Below are positions 44,741 through 52,710 of a DNA stretch of 64,000 bases, piece after piece (position 1 is the stretch's first letter; each line of letters begins with the position of its first letter). The notes under the pieces were generated by a model. The model was not told the DNA's origin. It ran no database searches and saw nothing but the letters and a program-made list of their open reading frames with translations. The stretch is taken from NCBI GenBank assembly GCA_945889625.1, contig CAMDCE010000001.1, positions 186,001 to 250,000 of the forward strand, written 5' to 3'. The translations under genes were made by a program, and so were the position numbers. Source of the DNA: Asaia bogorensis. GTDB lineage: Bacteria > Pseudomonadota > Alphaproteobacteria > Reyranellales > Reyranellaceae.

Positions 44741-45076
44741 TCAAATACCGATGACGACTTTTTCCTCGACGACGTAGGTCTTGATGCGGCCGATGAACCT
44801 GGCGCCGTCGGCGTGCAGGGCCTGCATCTCCGGCGTCTTCACGGCAGCCTCGAAGACCGCCGGGTTGTCGAACCACAGCTCGGCAATGCCGTCGATCTCG
44901 ATCACCGTCTCGCCGATATCGACCCGGCGGCGCTCGCCGCGGATGTGGTTCTGCACGTAGCGGCGCAGGCCAGGAACCGCGTGCGCCAGGGGCGCGTGGA
45001 TCTCGACCCAGTGCTTGACGAACTGCTCGTGCGTCCAGCCTTCCTTGCGCGTCAGCAGTCCGACCGTCTTCAGCAT
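44741..45076 (-). CDS. EthD-domain protein
   Basis: A small dimeric α/β ferredoxin-like protein of 111 residues with the EthD pattern: LTRKEGWTHEQFVKHWVEIHAPLA, then GIAELWFDN. EthD was named for a protein in ethyl tert-butyl ether breakdown; most members have unknown roles. It is 15 bp upstream of the amidohydrolase and divergent from the 45,118 gene. Confidence 0.85.
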   Translation of the reverse strand: MLKTVGLLTRKEGWTHEQFVKHWVEIHAPLAHAVPGLRRYVQNHIRGERRRVDIGETVIEIDGIAELWFDNPAVFEAAVKTPEMQALHADGARFIGRIKTYVVEEKVVIGI

Positions 45077-45117
45077 CGCCGCTATCTCCCTCGAAGTCGC
45101 CGCGACTATACTACGCC

Positions 45118-45906
45118 ATGCTCCGCGCCCTTGTGATCGGCCTCCTTCTGCTCTGCGCAGGCAGCGCCGCTGCGCAATCGGTGCGCTTTCCCAGCGTTGC
45201 CGCGGGCAACTCCGCCGCCGGGCCCGAGATCACGGGCTGGCTCTACCGGCCGAGCGGCGCCGGCCCTTTCCCGGGCATCGTGCTGGCCCATCCCTGCAGC
45301 GGTGTGAGCGAGCACACCGCCGTGTGGGGCAGGCTGCTGGCGAGCTGGGGCTACGTCACGGTGGCGCCCGATTCGTTCGGGCCGCGCGGCGAGAGAAACG
45401 TCTGCGGCCGCGGCAATGTCGTGAGCGGCAACACGCGCGTGGCCGATGTGGCCGGCGCCCTCGACTTCCTCAACGCCCAGCCGTTCGTGCGCAAGAACGA
45501 GCTCGGCCTGATCGGCCACAGCCACGGCGGCTGGTTGGCAGTGCGGGCGGTGCAGAGCGGCTACGGTCTGGCGGCGCGCGGGCTCAAGGCTGCCGTCGCC
45601 TACTATCCAGTCTGCCAGGCGCAATTCGATCGCGATGTTGCCGTGCCGTTGCTCATCCTGATCGGCGACAAGGACGATTGGACGCCGGCCGACGCCTGCC
45701 GGAGGCTGCAGGCGGCGGGCTTCACGCGGCCCGGGCTGGTGGAGGTGGTCTACTATCCCAACGCCTATCACAGCTTCGACAACAAGGCGCCGGACCGCAC
45801 GGTCACCGTGGCCAACGGCAAGAGCCACCGCCTGGCCTACGATTCCGCCGGCGGGCCCGACGCCGAGGCGCGCACCAGGGCGTTCTTCGCCAAGTACCTG
45901 CGTTAG
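45118..45906 (+). CDS. Exported dienelactone hydrolase-family α/β-hydrolase
   Basis: A 262-residue protein with a signal peptide (MLRALVIGLLLLCAGSAAA) and an α/β-hydrolase core. The oxyanion region is LAHPCSGVSEH, the nucleophile is the serine of GHSHGGW, the aspartate is in GDKDDWTP and the histidine in NAYHSFDN. Several cysteines may form disulfides in the periplasm. Substrate unknown. The stop overlaps the convergent Bug gene by 4 bp. Confidence 0.86.
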   Translation: MLRALVIGLLLLCAGSAAAQSVRFPSVAAGNSAAGPEITGWLYRPSGAGPFPGIVLAHPCSGVSEHTAVWGRLLASWGYVTVAPDSFGPRGERNVCGRGNVVSGNTRVADVAGALDFLNAQPFVRKNELGLIGHSHGGWLAVRAVQSGYGLAARGLKAAVAYYPVCQAQFDRDVAVPLLILIGDKDDWTPADACRRLQAAGFTRPGLVEVVYYPNAYHSFDNKAPDRTVTVANGKSHRLAYDSAGGPDAEARTRAFFAKYLR

Positions 45907-46868
45907 TCTATGGCGATCTTGGTGTTCTTTGCGACTTCACGCCATTGCGCGATCTCGCGGGCCACCAGGGCGCGGAACTCGTCCGGCCCGCTGCCCACCG
46001 GCTCGACGCCGTCCTTGTCGAAGCGCGCCTGGACTTCCAGCGAGGCGACGATCTTGCGGGCTGCCTGGGCGAGCTTGTCGACGATCGGCTGCGGCGTGCT
46101 CCCCGGCGCCATGATGCCCATCCAGAGGTAGCCCTCGAAGCCCGGGATCGTCTCGGCGACCGCCGGCACGTCGGGAAGTTGCCGCAGACGCTTCAGGCTG
46201 GTGATGGCCAGCGCGTTCAGCTTGCGGTCGGCGATGAGCTGGGCCGAGGTCGTGTAGTTGTCGAGCTTGAGCTGGACCTGGCCCGCCACCAGGTCGGCCA
46301 GAGCGGGCGCGGCGCCACGATAGGGCACGTTGGTCACCTGCATGCCGGTCTTGAGCATGATCAGTTCCATCGTAAGGTGCGGCAGCGTGCCGGTGCCGGC
46401 CGACGAGACGTTGAGCTTGCCGGGGTTCTTCTTTGCCGCCTCGATGAAGCCCTGGAAGGTGGTGAAGGGCTGCGACGGATGGCTGACCAGAAGCATCGGC
46501 ACCCGGCCCACGAGCGAGACCGGCCGCAGGTCCTTCTCGGCGTCGAAGGGCATCGAGGTGCGGAAGGCCGGATGGATCGTATGGCTGGGCGTGGTGAGCA
46601 GCAGCGTGTAGCCGTCGGGTGCGGCCTTGGCCACGATCTCCGAGCCGATCACGCCGCCGGCGCCGGCCTTGTTGTCGACGATGACCTGCTGGCCGAGCTC
46701 TGCCGCGAGCCGCTCGGCCATCAGCCGCGCCACCACGTCGGTGACGCCTCCCGCCGGGAAGGGCACGACGAGGCGGATCGGCCGGTCGGGATAGTCGGCC
46801 CTTGCGTCACGTGTGGCCGGCGCGGCGAGCGCCAGCAGGACAGTGAGGAGGGCGGCGAAGCGTTTCAT
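45903..46868 (-). CDS. Orphan Bug-family periplasmic solute-binding protein
   Basis: A 321-residue TctC-like protein with a signal peptide (MKRFAALLTVLLALAAPA), then IRLVVPFPAGGVTDVVARL and DNKAGAGGVIGSEIVAKA, the two ligand-loop signatures. No TctA or TctB gene is near. Its start overlaps the stop of the upstream ureohydrolase gene (ATGA), so the two proteins are made together; the ligand may be that enzyme's substrate or a relative. Confidence 0.92.
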   Translation of the reverse strand: MKRFAALLTVLLALAAPATRDARADYPDRPIRLVVPFPAGGVTDVVARLMAERLAAELGQQVIVDNKAGAGGVIGSEIVAKAAPDGYTLLLTTPSHTIHPAFRTSMPFDAEKDLRPVSLVGRVPMLLVSHPSQPFTTFQGFIEAAKKNPGKLNVSSAGTGTLPHLTMELIMLKTGMQVTNVPYRGAAPALADLVAGQVQLKLDNYTTSAQLIADRKLNALAITSLKRLRQLPDVPAVAETIPGFEGYLWMGIMAPGSTPQPIVDKLAQAARKIVASLEVQARFDKDGVEPVGSGPDEFRALVAREIAQWREVAKNTKIAID

Positions 46869-47812
46869 GTAAGCCTCATCTGTCGGGCTAGCAGCACCAA
46901 TGTCTCGTAAACGACGTGGGCGCAGAGATGGGCCGCCATGCCGTTGATGTCCTGCGGCGGGCTCACCGTGTTGACGTCGACCGCCACGATATTGAGGTCG
47001 CCGAGGCAGCGCAGCAGGTCGATGCCCTCGCGCGCCGACAGGCCGCCCCACGACGGCGTGCAGACGCCGGGCGCGCAGGAAGGATCGAACACGTCCATGT
47101 CGAAGCAGAGATAGACCGGCCGCTTGCCGACCTTGTCGCGGAACTCGGCCATGCGCTGCGCGAAGCCGCCGCGGATCAGCTCGTCGAGCGACACGACCTT
47201 ATAGCCAAGACTGAGGGCGCGCGGCACGACGCCCTGGGCGTAGGTCGTGCTGCGGATGCCGACGTGCCAGGAGAACTCGGGATCGACCAGCCCCTCCTCG
47301 GCGACGTGGGTGAACTGGGTGGCGGAGTTGTACTTCTCGTCCTCGCCGTAGGGATAGGAATCGGTGTGGGAATCGATGTGGAGCGCGGCCATCCTGGGGT
47401 ACTTCTTGCCAACGGCGCGGGCGACGGGGACGGTGACCGAGCCGTCGCCGCCGATCGTCACGGGCACGGCGCCTGCCTGCACGATGCGGTCGACCGCCTG
47501 CTCGGTGCGCTCGAAGGCATCGACGATCTTGCTGGGCGTGAGCCTGACGTTGCCGCAATCGACCAGGCCCAGCGCCGCCACGGGATCGAAGTCGGCGTTG
47601 GTCGGGTTGAAGCGACGCATCAGGGCCGATTGCTGGCGCACCGAATCGGGCCCGCCGCGCGCGCCGATCCGCATGTTGGTGCCGCAGTCGAAGGGGATGC
47701 CCAGGATCGCCGCCTTGTTGGCAGGCCCCGGCCGGCCGTAGGGCGCACCCATGAAGGTCATCGGCGAGGTGAAGAGGTCGGTGTCCGAGAATTTGTCCGT
47801 TGGGCGGTCCAT
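46865..47812 (-). CDS. Arginase/agmatinase-family ureohydrolase with a GGDGS motif
   Basis: A binuclear-metal hydrolase of 315 residues expected to cut a guanidino or similar C-N bond. The metal motif 2 HIDSHTDSYP (D147, H149, D151) and motif 3 CFDMDVFDPSCAPG are intact. In the first motif GGDHS the histidine that normally binds one manganese is glycine (G124 in GGDGSVT). It may use one metal, another ligand or a different substrate. The start at 47812 follows the conserved N-terminal layout. It is divergent from LysE. Confidence 0.87.
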   Translation of the reverse strand: MDRPTDKFSDTDLFTSPMTFMGAPYGRPGPANKAAILGIPFDCGTNMRIGARGGPDSVRQQSALMRRFNPTNADFDPVAALGLVDCGNVRLTPSKIVDAFERTEQAVDRIVQAGAVPVTIGGDGSVTVPVARAVGKKYPRMAALHIDSHTDSYPYGEDEKYNSATQFTHVAEEGLVDPEFSWHVGIRSTTYAQGVVPRALSLGYKVVSLDELIRGGFAQRMAEFRDKVGKRPVYLCFDMDVFDPSCAPGVCTPSWGGLSAREGIDLLRCLGDLNIVAVDVNTVSPPQDINGMAAHLCAHVVYETLVLLARQMRLT

Positions 47813-47881
47813 GGTCGTTACCAGAACACCTCGCGCACGAACGTTCAAGACGGTGGCGCCCGGTTGGCCGTAGCGTCCGGC

Positions 47882-48445
47882 ATGGCCATTCTTTCGTTGA
47901 TCCTGGCATCGGTCGTCGTCATGGGCAGTCCCGGGCCGTCGACGATCAGCATGACGGCGGTCGCCGCGGCCTACGGGCTTCGGCGCTCGATCGGCTACCT
48001 GTCGGGCCTCGTCGTCGGCACTACGGCCGTGTTGCTCGCGGTGGCGACCGGCGTCGCGTCGATCCTGCTCTCTCTGCCGGAGCTCGCGCCCGTGCTGCTG
48101 GCCGCGTCCGCGGCCTACATCCTTTATCTCGCCTACCGGATCGCGACCGCGCCGCCTTTGTCGCAGAACCGCGGCGCGGTGGCGCCGTCCTTCGCCGGTG
48201 CCTTCCTGCTGGCCATCGCCAATCCCAAGGCCTATCTGGCGATTGCTGCGGTGTTTGCCGGTTCGACGCTCGGTGCCGCCCTGAAGATCGCGGTCCTGGC
48301 CGCCATGATCGTGCTCATCCACGTCGGTTGGATGCTGGCTGGCGCTTGGCTCTCCCGGCTGTTCCACGATCCGCTGCGCTCGCGAATCGCCAATGCCGCC
48401 TTTGCCGTTACTTTGGTGATCACGACCGCCGTCCTCATTCTTTAA
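47882..48445 (+). CDS. LysE-family amino acid exporter
   Basis: A 187-residue inner-membrane protein with five to six hydrophobic segments. SPGPSTISMTAVAAAYGLRR is the LysE/RhtB N-terminal signature, and AIANPKAYLAIAAVF is the conserved NPK loop. The exported compound is unknown. It is divergent from the ureohydrolase, so the pair may deal with an amino-acid-like compound; this link is weak. The last 11 bp overlap the convergent epoxide hydrolase-like gene. Confidence 0.9.
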   Translation: MAILSLILASVVVMGSPGPSTISMTAVAAAYGLRRSIGYLSGLVVGTTAVLLAVATGVASILLSLPELAPVLLAASAAYILYLAYRIATAPPLSQNRGAVAPSFAGAFLLAIANPKAYLAIAAVFAGSTLGAALKIAVLAAMIVLIHVGWMLAGAWLSRLFHDPLRSRIANAAFAVTLVITTAVLIL

Positions 48446-49562
48446 GGAAGTCGATCAGCAGCCGGTTCACTTCGTCCGGCTGCTCCTGCTGCACCCAATG
48501 GCCGGCGCCCTCGATGAGGTGGATCTCCTTCATCCGCGTACAGACGCTTTTATGCATCTTCGCGATGGCGCCCGGCGTCTGATAGATACCCCAGTCGCTG
48601 CGTCCCGAAATGAAGGTCGACGGCACGTCGATAGTGCGGCCGGTGAAGACCTCGAGCTCGCCGCTGACCCGGCCGCCGGTGCGCACGCGATACCAGTTGA
48701 GGCCGCCCTGGAAACCTGTGCGGGCGTATTCGTCGCTGTAGACCTTGAGCTCCGATTCGGGCAGCCACTTGTTGGCCGCGATCTCGCCAGCCGACGGCAT
48801 TTCCCTGGCCACGGTCTCGGCCATGCCCTCGCCGAGATCCATGATGTAGTAGGTCGGCAGCTTGGCGAGGTCGTCGGCTGTCCAACCGTTCAGCTCAAAC
48901 GGCTTGTTGGCTTTCCAGTCGGCGCTCTTGTGATGGCAATAGGCGCGCAGGAAGTCGTGCACGCCCTGGCGCGCATGCCACATGTTCTCGTTGGCCGGCC
49001 GGGTCGAGTAGTACCACTGGTAATGCTTGCGCGGCCGCGCCAGCGCGGCGAGTGCGGCATGGATGTCCGGCGCTCTCGCGGCAGGCTTGTCGCCGAACGG
49101 CACGGAGGGCGGCCCGGCAAAGGGCGCGCTCATCAGCACCATGCGCTTGAAGATGTCGGGCCGCACCAAAGCGGCATAGGCCGCAACCGATGCGCCGAAA
49201 TCGTGGCCGACCACCGCTTCCGCCGAACGGTGGCCAAAGGCAAACAGCACGCCGATGGCATCGCGCAGCAAATTCATGAACCGGAAGCCCGCGAGATCGC
49301 CGTCATAGTCGGCGTCCCAGCCGGTGGTGCGGCCGTAGCCGCGCTGGTCGGGCGCGATCGCGTGATAGCCCGCCGCCGCCAGCGCCGGCATGACCTTGCG
49401 CCAGCTGTAGGCCAGCTCGGGAAAGCCGTGCAGCAGCAGGACAGCCGGGCGGCCTGGCGTCTCGAAGCCTGCTTCGAGGACGTGCATGTCGAGGCCGTTG
49501 ATGCCGGGCAGGATGCGGGTACGCACGCCGGAGGGAAGAACGGAGCTGGGCAGGGGAGTCAT
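48435..49562 (-). CDS. Epoxide hydrolase-like α/β-hydrolase
   Basis: A 375-residue hydrolase. HGFPELAYSWRKVMPAL has the HGxP oxyanion motif, and the nucleophile is an aspartate (GHDFGASVAAY), which marks epoxide hydrolases and dehalogenases. The acid is in ISGRSDWGIY and the histidine in EGAGHWVQQEQPDEV. A long cap domain (about 160-290) makes it larger than the usual 300-330. I prefer the ATG at 49562 because further upstream starts (49574, 49604) approach or enter the terminator hairpin of the next gene. Confidence 0.87.
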   Translation of the reverse strand: MTPLPSSVLPSGVRTRILPGINGLDMHVLEAGFETPGRPAVLLLHGFPELAYSWRKVMPALAAAGYHAIAPDQRGYGRTTGWDADYDGDLAGFRFMNLLRDAIGVLFAFGHRSAEAVVGHDFGASVAAYAALVRPDIFKRMVLMSAPFAGPPSVPFGDKPAARAPDIHAALAALARPRKHYQWYYSTRPANENMWHARQGVHDFLRAYCHHKSADWKANKPFELNGWTADDLAKLPTYYIMDLGEGMAETVAREMPSAGEIAANKWLPESELKVYSDEYARTGFQGGLNWYRVRTGGRVSGELEVFTGRTIDVPSTFISGRSDWGIYQTPGAIAKMHKSVCTRMKEIHLIEGAGHWVQQEQPDEVNRLLIDFLKE

Positions 49563-49580
49563 ACCCTGCTTCATTCCACG

Positions 49581-49614
49581 AAAAAGCCGGCCGGGCAAAG
49601 TCACCCGACCGGCT
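49581..49614 (-). terminator. Intrinsic terminator of the 49,633 gene
   Basis: On the minus strand, AGCCGGTCGGG pairs with CCCGGCCGGCT (one mismatch), and a T tract (TTTTT) follows at once. It lies 19 bp after the stop codon of the small secreted protein gene and directly upstream of the epoxide hydrolase-like gene. Confidence 0.8.
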
Positions 49615-49632
49615 CATCGTTCAAGGTCGCGG

Positions 49633-50025
49633 CTAGGGCGCGTAGCGGATCACGTAACTGTCGACGACAGGCGGTGGCAGGTAGACGCTGTAGGCGCGCA
49701 CGCCGTCCCGATCGATCTCGCTCGCCATGCACTGTTGGAAGCCCAGCGTGCGGGCGTCCAGGCCGTACGACAGGCAGGTCGCCCGCGCGTTGCCCATCGC
49801 CCGCGCCTGCGCGGCGGCAACGCCCGGCGCGCCACGGTCGTAGGAGAGCGCCACCCGGTCGACGCAGACATTGAACGACGACGAGTAGGGCCGCATGCCG
49901 TAGTCGAGGCAGGCGTGCTCCGCATTCGCCAGCGCATCGCCCGACTGGGCGTTCGCAGTGGTGGGCACGCCTGCGATCGCGAGACCGCCCAGAGCAAGGA
50001 CAAGCATGTTCTGTCGAACAGTCAT
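49633..50025 (-). CDS. Small secreted protein with two cysteine-pair repeats (paralog A)
   Basis: The 130-residue precursor has a signal peptide (MTVRQNMLVLALGGLAIAG, cleavage near ANA-Q). The mature part has two repeats of the pattern C-x(2)-YG-[ML]-x(8-9)-C: ACLDYGMRPYSSSFNVC and TCLSYGLDARTLGFQQC. The four cysteines probably form two disulfides. AAGGAGGAAGCC precedes the chosen ATG at 50025. The gene at 51,065 encodes a paralog with the same layout. Function unknown. Confidence 0.8.
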   Translation of the reverse strand: MTVRQNMLVLALGGLAIAGVPTTANAQSGDALANAEHACLDYGMRPYSSSFNVCVDRVALSYDRGAPGVAAAQARAMGNARATCLSYGLDARTLGFQQCMASEIDRDGVRAYSVYLPPPVVDSYVIRYAP

Positions 50026-50129
50026 GGCTTCCTCCTTTCGATGGAACATTCCTCTCTGGAAAAACGTCCTGTCGGAAAGCCGGGTTGCCGGCCGGAATGC
50101 GGCGATATCGCGACAGTCCAGGTTCCGTA

Positions 50130-50189
50130 CATTCAACTGGAGGATTGAATGGGTATCAGGCCCGGTCTATATTCAACCGTATGGTTGAA
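50130..50189. promoter_or_regulatory. Candidate ArsR operator region
   Basis: TTCAACC-gtat-GGTTGAA (50172-50189) overlaps the ATG of the ArsR gene. A related pair, ATTCAA at 50130 and TTGAAT at 50144, lies 40 bp upstream. Repeated TTCAA half-sites around the start suggest autorepression. Confidence 0.5.
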
Positions 50190-50531
50190 CAACAAGCCGC
50201 TGCCCTAGATCGCGTCTTCGGTGCTTTGTCCGATCCGACCCGCCGCGCCATGCTGCGCCGGCTGGCGGGCGCCGAGCGGACGGTGGGCGAACTCGCTGAG
50301 CCCTTCGACATGTCTTTTGCCGCCGCCGCCAAGCACGTGAAGGTGCTGGAGGAGGCGGGCCTGCTCAGCCGCACGATCGAGGGCCGCTCGCACCGCTGCC
50401 GCATCGAGGCCGGGCCGCTCGCCCAGGCCGATCGGTGGCTCGTCTTCTATCAACGCTTCTGGTCGGCCCGCCTGGACGATCTTGAAACGGCGCTGTCGCG
50501 TCACTCTGCCAAGAAAAGGAGCCGCAAATGA
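50181..50531 (+). CDS. ArsR-family transcriptional regulator
   Basis: The 116-residue winged-helix protein matches the ArsR/SdpR type: RVFGALSDPTRRAMLRRL, then TVGELAEPFDMSFAAAAKHVKVLEEAGLL. No metal-binding cysteines are visible, typical of the subfamily paired with SRPBCC proteins. The ATG at 50181 lies within an inverted repeat. It overlaps the SRPBCC gene by 4 bp, so they are translationally coupled. It probably represses its own operon. Confidence 0.9.
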   Translation: MVEQQAAALDRVFGALSDPTRRAMLRRLAGAERTVGELAEPFDMSFAAAAKHVKVLEEAGLLSRTIEGRSHRCRIEAGPLAQADRWLVFYQRFWSARLDDLETALSRHSAKKRSRK

Positions 50532-51055
50532 ACAACTACGGCACCGTCGTTTCCCCGACCGAAATGCGCTTCGAGCGTCTGCTGCCTGGCCCGATCGAGA
50601 CCGTATGGGCCTATCTGACCGACTCCAAGAAGCGCGGCGAGTGGTTGGCCACCGGAACGATGGAATTGCGGGTCGGCGGCAAGGTCGAGCTGCGCTTCAA
50701 GCATGCCGACCTGTCGCCCAACAAGGCGCCGCCGCCGGAACGCTACGCCAAGATGGATGCCGAAGGGCACCAGTCCGAGGAGAAGGTCACCGCGATCGAT
50801 CCGCCGCGGCATCTCGCCTTCACCTGGGGCGCCGGGTCGGAGGTGGTGTTCGATCTCGCGCCCCAAGGAGACAAGGTGCTGCTGACGCTCACCCATCGCC
50901 GACTGGCCAATCGCGCCGATATGGTCGGCACATCGGGTGGCTGGCATAGCCACCTCGCGATCCTGGTCGACAAGGCCAATGGCCGCGTGCCGCCGGCGTT
51001 CTGGGATGTGTTCCGCACGATCGACGGGGAATACGACAAGCGTATTCCCCGCTGA
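50528..51055 (+). CDS. SRPBCC-family (AHSA1-like) protein
   Basis: A 175-residue START-like fold protein: MRFERLLPGPIETVWAYLTD at the start and KVLLTLTHRR, GWHSHLAILVD and FWDVF near the end. The fold has a hydrophobic cavity for a small ligand. Genes of this type commonly follow an SdpR/ArsR regulator. The function is unknown. Confidence 0.87.
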   Translation: MNNYGTVVSPTEMRFERLLPGPIETVWAYLTDSKKRGEWLATGTMELRVGGKVELRFKHADLSPNKAPPPERYAKMDAEGHQSEEKVTAIDPPRHLAFTWGAGSEVVFDLAPQGDKVLLTLTHRRLANRADMVGTSGGWHSHLAILVDKANGRVPPAFWDVFRTIDGEYDKRIPR

Positions 51056-51064
51056 TTTGGCCTC

Positions 51065-51454
51065 TTAGCGGACTTCCGCCAGGTTCTTGGCGCTCTTGTC
51101 GTCGCCCAGGATCAGGAGCTGGGGCTGCGTGCGAGCATCGACTTCGACCTCGATGCAAGTGCGGTAGCCCAAGCTGCCCGGCGTCAGACCCGACGCCATG
51201 CAAGCCTTGCGCGCATCGCCGGCCCCGTGCGCGAGTTTGGTCGCGAAGTTCGTCTCGCCCCAGTCATAGGCCCGCGTGACGTGGGAGAGGCAAAGTTCCC
51301 ACTCCGGCGAATTGGGGCGGATCTCCTGGTCATGGCAGGCAGTTTCGGCGCGGCTTTGCGACGACGTCGGCGGCACCGGCGGGGCGGCGAATGCCATCGC
51401 GCCGCTCGCCAGGCTGCCAGCCAAAACTGCCACGTAAAACTGAGCCCGGGTCAT
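51065..51454 (-). CDS. Small secreted protein with two cysteine-pair repeats (paralog B)
   Basis: The 129-residue precursor has a signal peptide (MTRAQFYVAVLAGSLASGAM) and two cysteine repeats, TACHDQEIRPNSPEWELC and ACMASGLTPGSLGYRTC, with the spacing of paralog A at 49,633. The second is closest (GL-x-P-GS-x-GY-x-x-C). GGAGGAAACC lies upstream of the ATG at 51454. It is convergent with the ArsR-SRPBCC operon. Role unknown. Confidence 0.78.
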   Translation of the reverse strand: MTRAQFYVAVLAGSLASGAMAFAAPPVPPTSSQSRAETACHDQEIRPNSPEWELCLSHVTRAYDWGETNFATKLAHGAGDARKACMASGLTPGSLGYRTCIEVEVDARTQPQLLILGDDKSAKNLAEVR

Positions 51455-51624
51455 GGTTTCCTCCATTGGTGAAACCTGTGTCCCAGAGGAAACGCCCGTC
51501 GCGGCCCGGTGGTTGCCCGTCCGGGCAAGTGAAACGCTTTTCGCGGGGCTCCGGTCGTGGTTCCCTCGGCCGGCCACAAAATTGCCACAGGGTGTTGGGG
51601 GATAGGCTTGGAAAACCTCGGGAA

Positions 51625-52710
51625 ATGGCTGCACGCCCGGTTTCCCCTGCGCGGCGCCCAGCTTGCCCTCAGCCTCCGGGTGTGACCCTGGCCGCCGTCC
51701 TGGCGTTGGCTGCAGCCCAGCTTGCCGGCCTGCCGCTGCCGCTGTGGTCGGTCCTGACGGCTGTGATCGTTACCCAAATGAGCGTCGGCCGCTCGCTCAA
51801 GACCGCGCGCGATTATCTGGTCGGCACTCTGGGTGGCGCCCTCTATGGCGGCGCGGTCGCCGTCCTCATCCCGCACCAGAGCGAGCTGGCGCTGATCGGC
51901 GTGCTGGTTCTGGCCATAGCGCCGCTTGCCCTGATCGCAGCCATCCGGCCAAATCTCAATGTCGTGCCGATCACCGCGATCATCGTGTTGCTGGTGCCGA
52001 CCTTCACCCATTCGAGCCCGCTCGATTCGGCGATCAACCGCGTGCTCGAAGTGGCGCTGGGTGCCGTTGTCGGGCTTCTGGTGTCCTTCTTCGTGTTGCC
52101 TGCCGGCGCCCACAGCCAGGCGCGCGAAATCGTCGCCCGCATGCTCGACCAGATGGCCGAGGGCTTCGGGGTGCTGGTGACCGGTATCTGCGCCGGCCTG
52201 GAAGTGGATGTCCTGTACCGGGTGCAGGATAGAATCGGCGAGACGCTGATCGAGCTCAACACGATTGGCACCGAGGCCGAGCGCGAACGATCGGCGCGGC
52301 TGTCTTCAGAGGCCGATACTGGACCGCTCAGGCGCACCGTCCTGCGCATACGTCACGACCTCGTCATGCTGGGCCGCGCGGTGGGTACGCCGATGCCGGT
52401 ATCGATGCGGGCCCGTCTGAAGCCGCTGCATGATGCGATCGCGTTGACGGCGTCGCAGTACATGAAGGCGAGCGGCGCCGCCTTGCTTGCCCGAAGCGGC
52501 CCGCCGTCGATGGCGTCGTTCGAGCGCGCACTCGCGGCCTACGAGGCCGAGGTCGACGCGATGCGCAAGGAGGGAATCACGAGCACCCTGCCTGGCGATG
52601 CAGCCGAGCGCTTCTTTGCCGTGGGGTTTTCATTCGAGCAGATGCACCAGAATTTCCGCGACCTCGAGCGCGTCGTCGCCGAATGGAGCACCACAGCTAA
52701 GGCGGCCTAG
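51625..52710 (+). CDS. FUSC-family membrane protein (aromatic acid exporter-like), likely N-terminal frameshift
   Basis: The 361-residue product has about six hydrophobic segments, starting LAAVLALAAAQLAGLPLPLWSV and including VTQMSVGRSLKTARDYLVGTLGGALYGG, typical of FUSC/ArAE half-transporters, then a soluble α-helical domain. Before the first helix this frame reads MAARPVSPARRPACPQPP, unlike the family. Another frame starting at the TTG at 51608 reads LENLGKWLHARFPLRGAQLALSLRV and then stops at 51683. Joining the two frames by removing one GT at 51680-51684 would give a normal N-terminus. This may be a real mutation or a read error. Confidence 0.78.
   Translation: MAARPVSPARRPACPQPPGVTLAAVLALAAAQLAGLPLPLWSVLTAVIVTQMSVGRSLKTARDYLVGTLGGALYGGAVAVLIPHQSELALIGVLVLAIAPLALIAAIRPNLNVVPITAIIVLLVPTFTHSSPLDSAINRVLEVALGAVVGLLVSFFVLPAGAHSQAREIVARMLDQMAEGFGVLVTGICAGLEVDVLYRVQDRIGETLIELNTIGTEAERERSARLSSEADTGPLRRTVLRIRHDLVMLGRAVGTPMPVSMRARLKPLHDAIALTASQYMKASGAALLARSGPPSMASFERALAAYEAEVDAMRKEGITSTLPGDAAERFFAVGFSFEQMHQNFRDLERVVAEWSTTAKAA

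Noticed and set aside
42710..45136. Long plus-strand open frame opposite the D-aminoacylase-like gene
   Set aside because: It is the antisense shadow of two well-supported minus-strand genes; the translation is rich in Arg, Gly and His without any domain.
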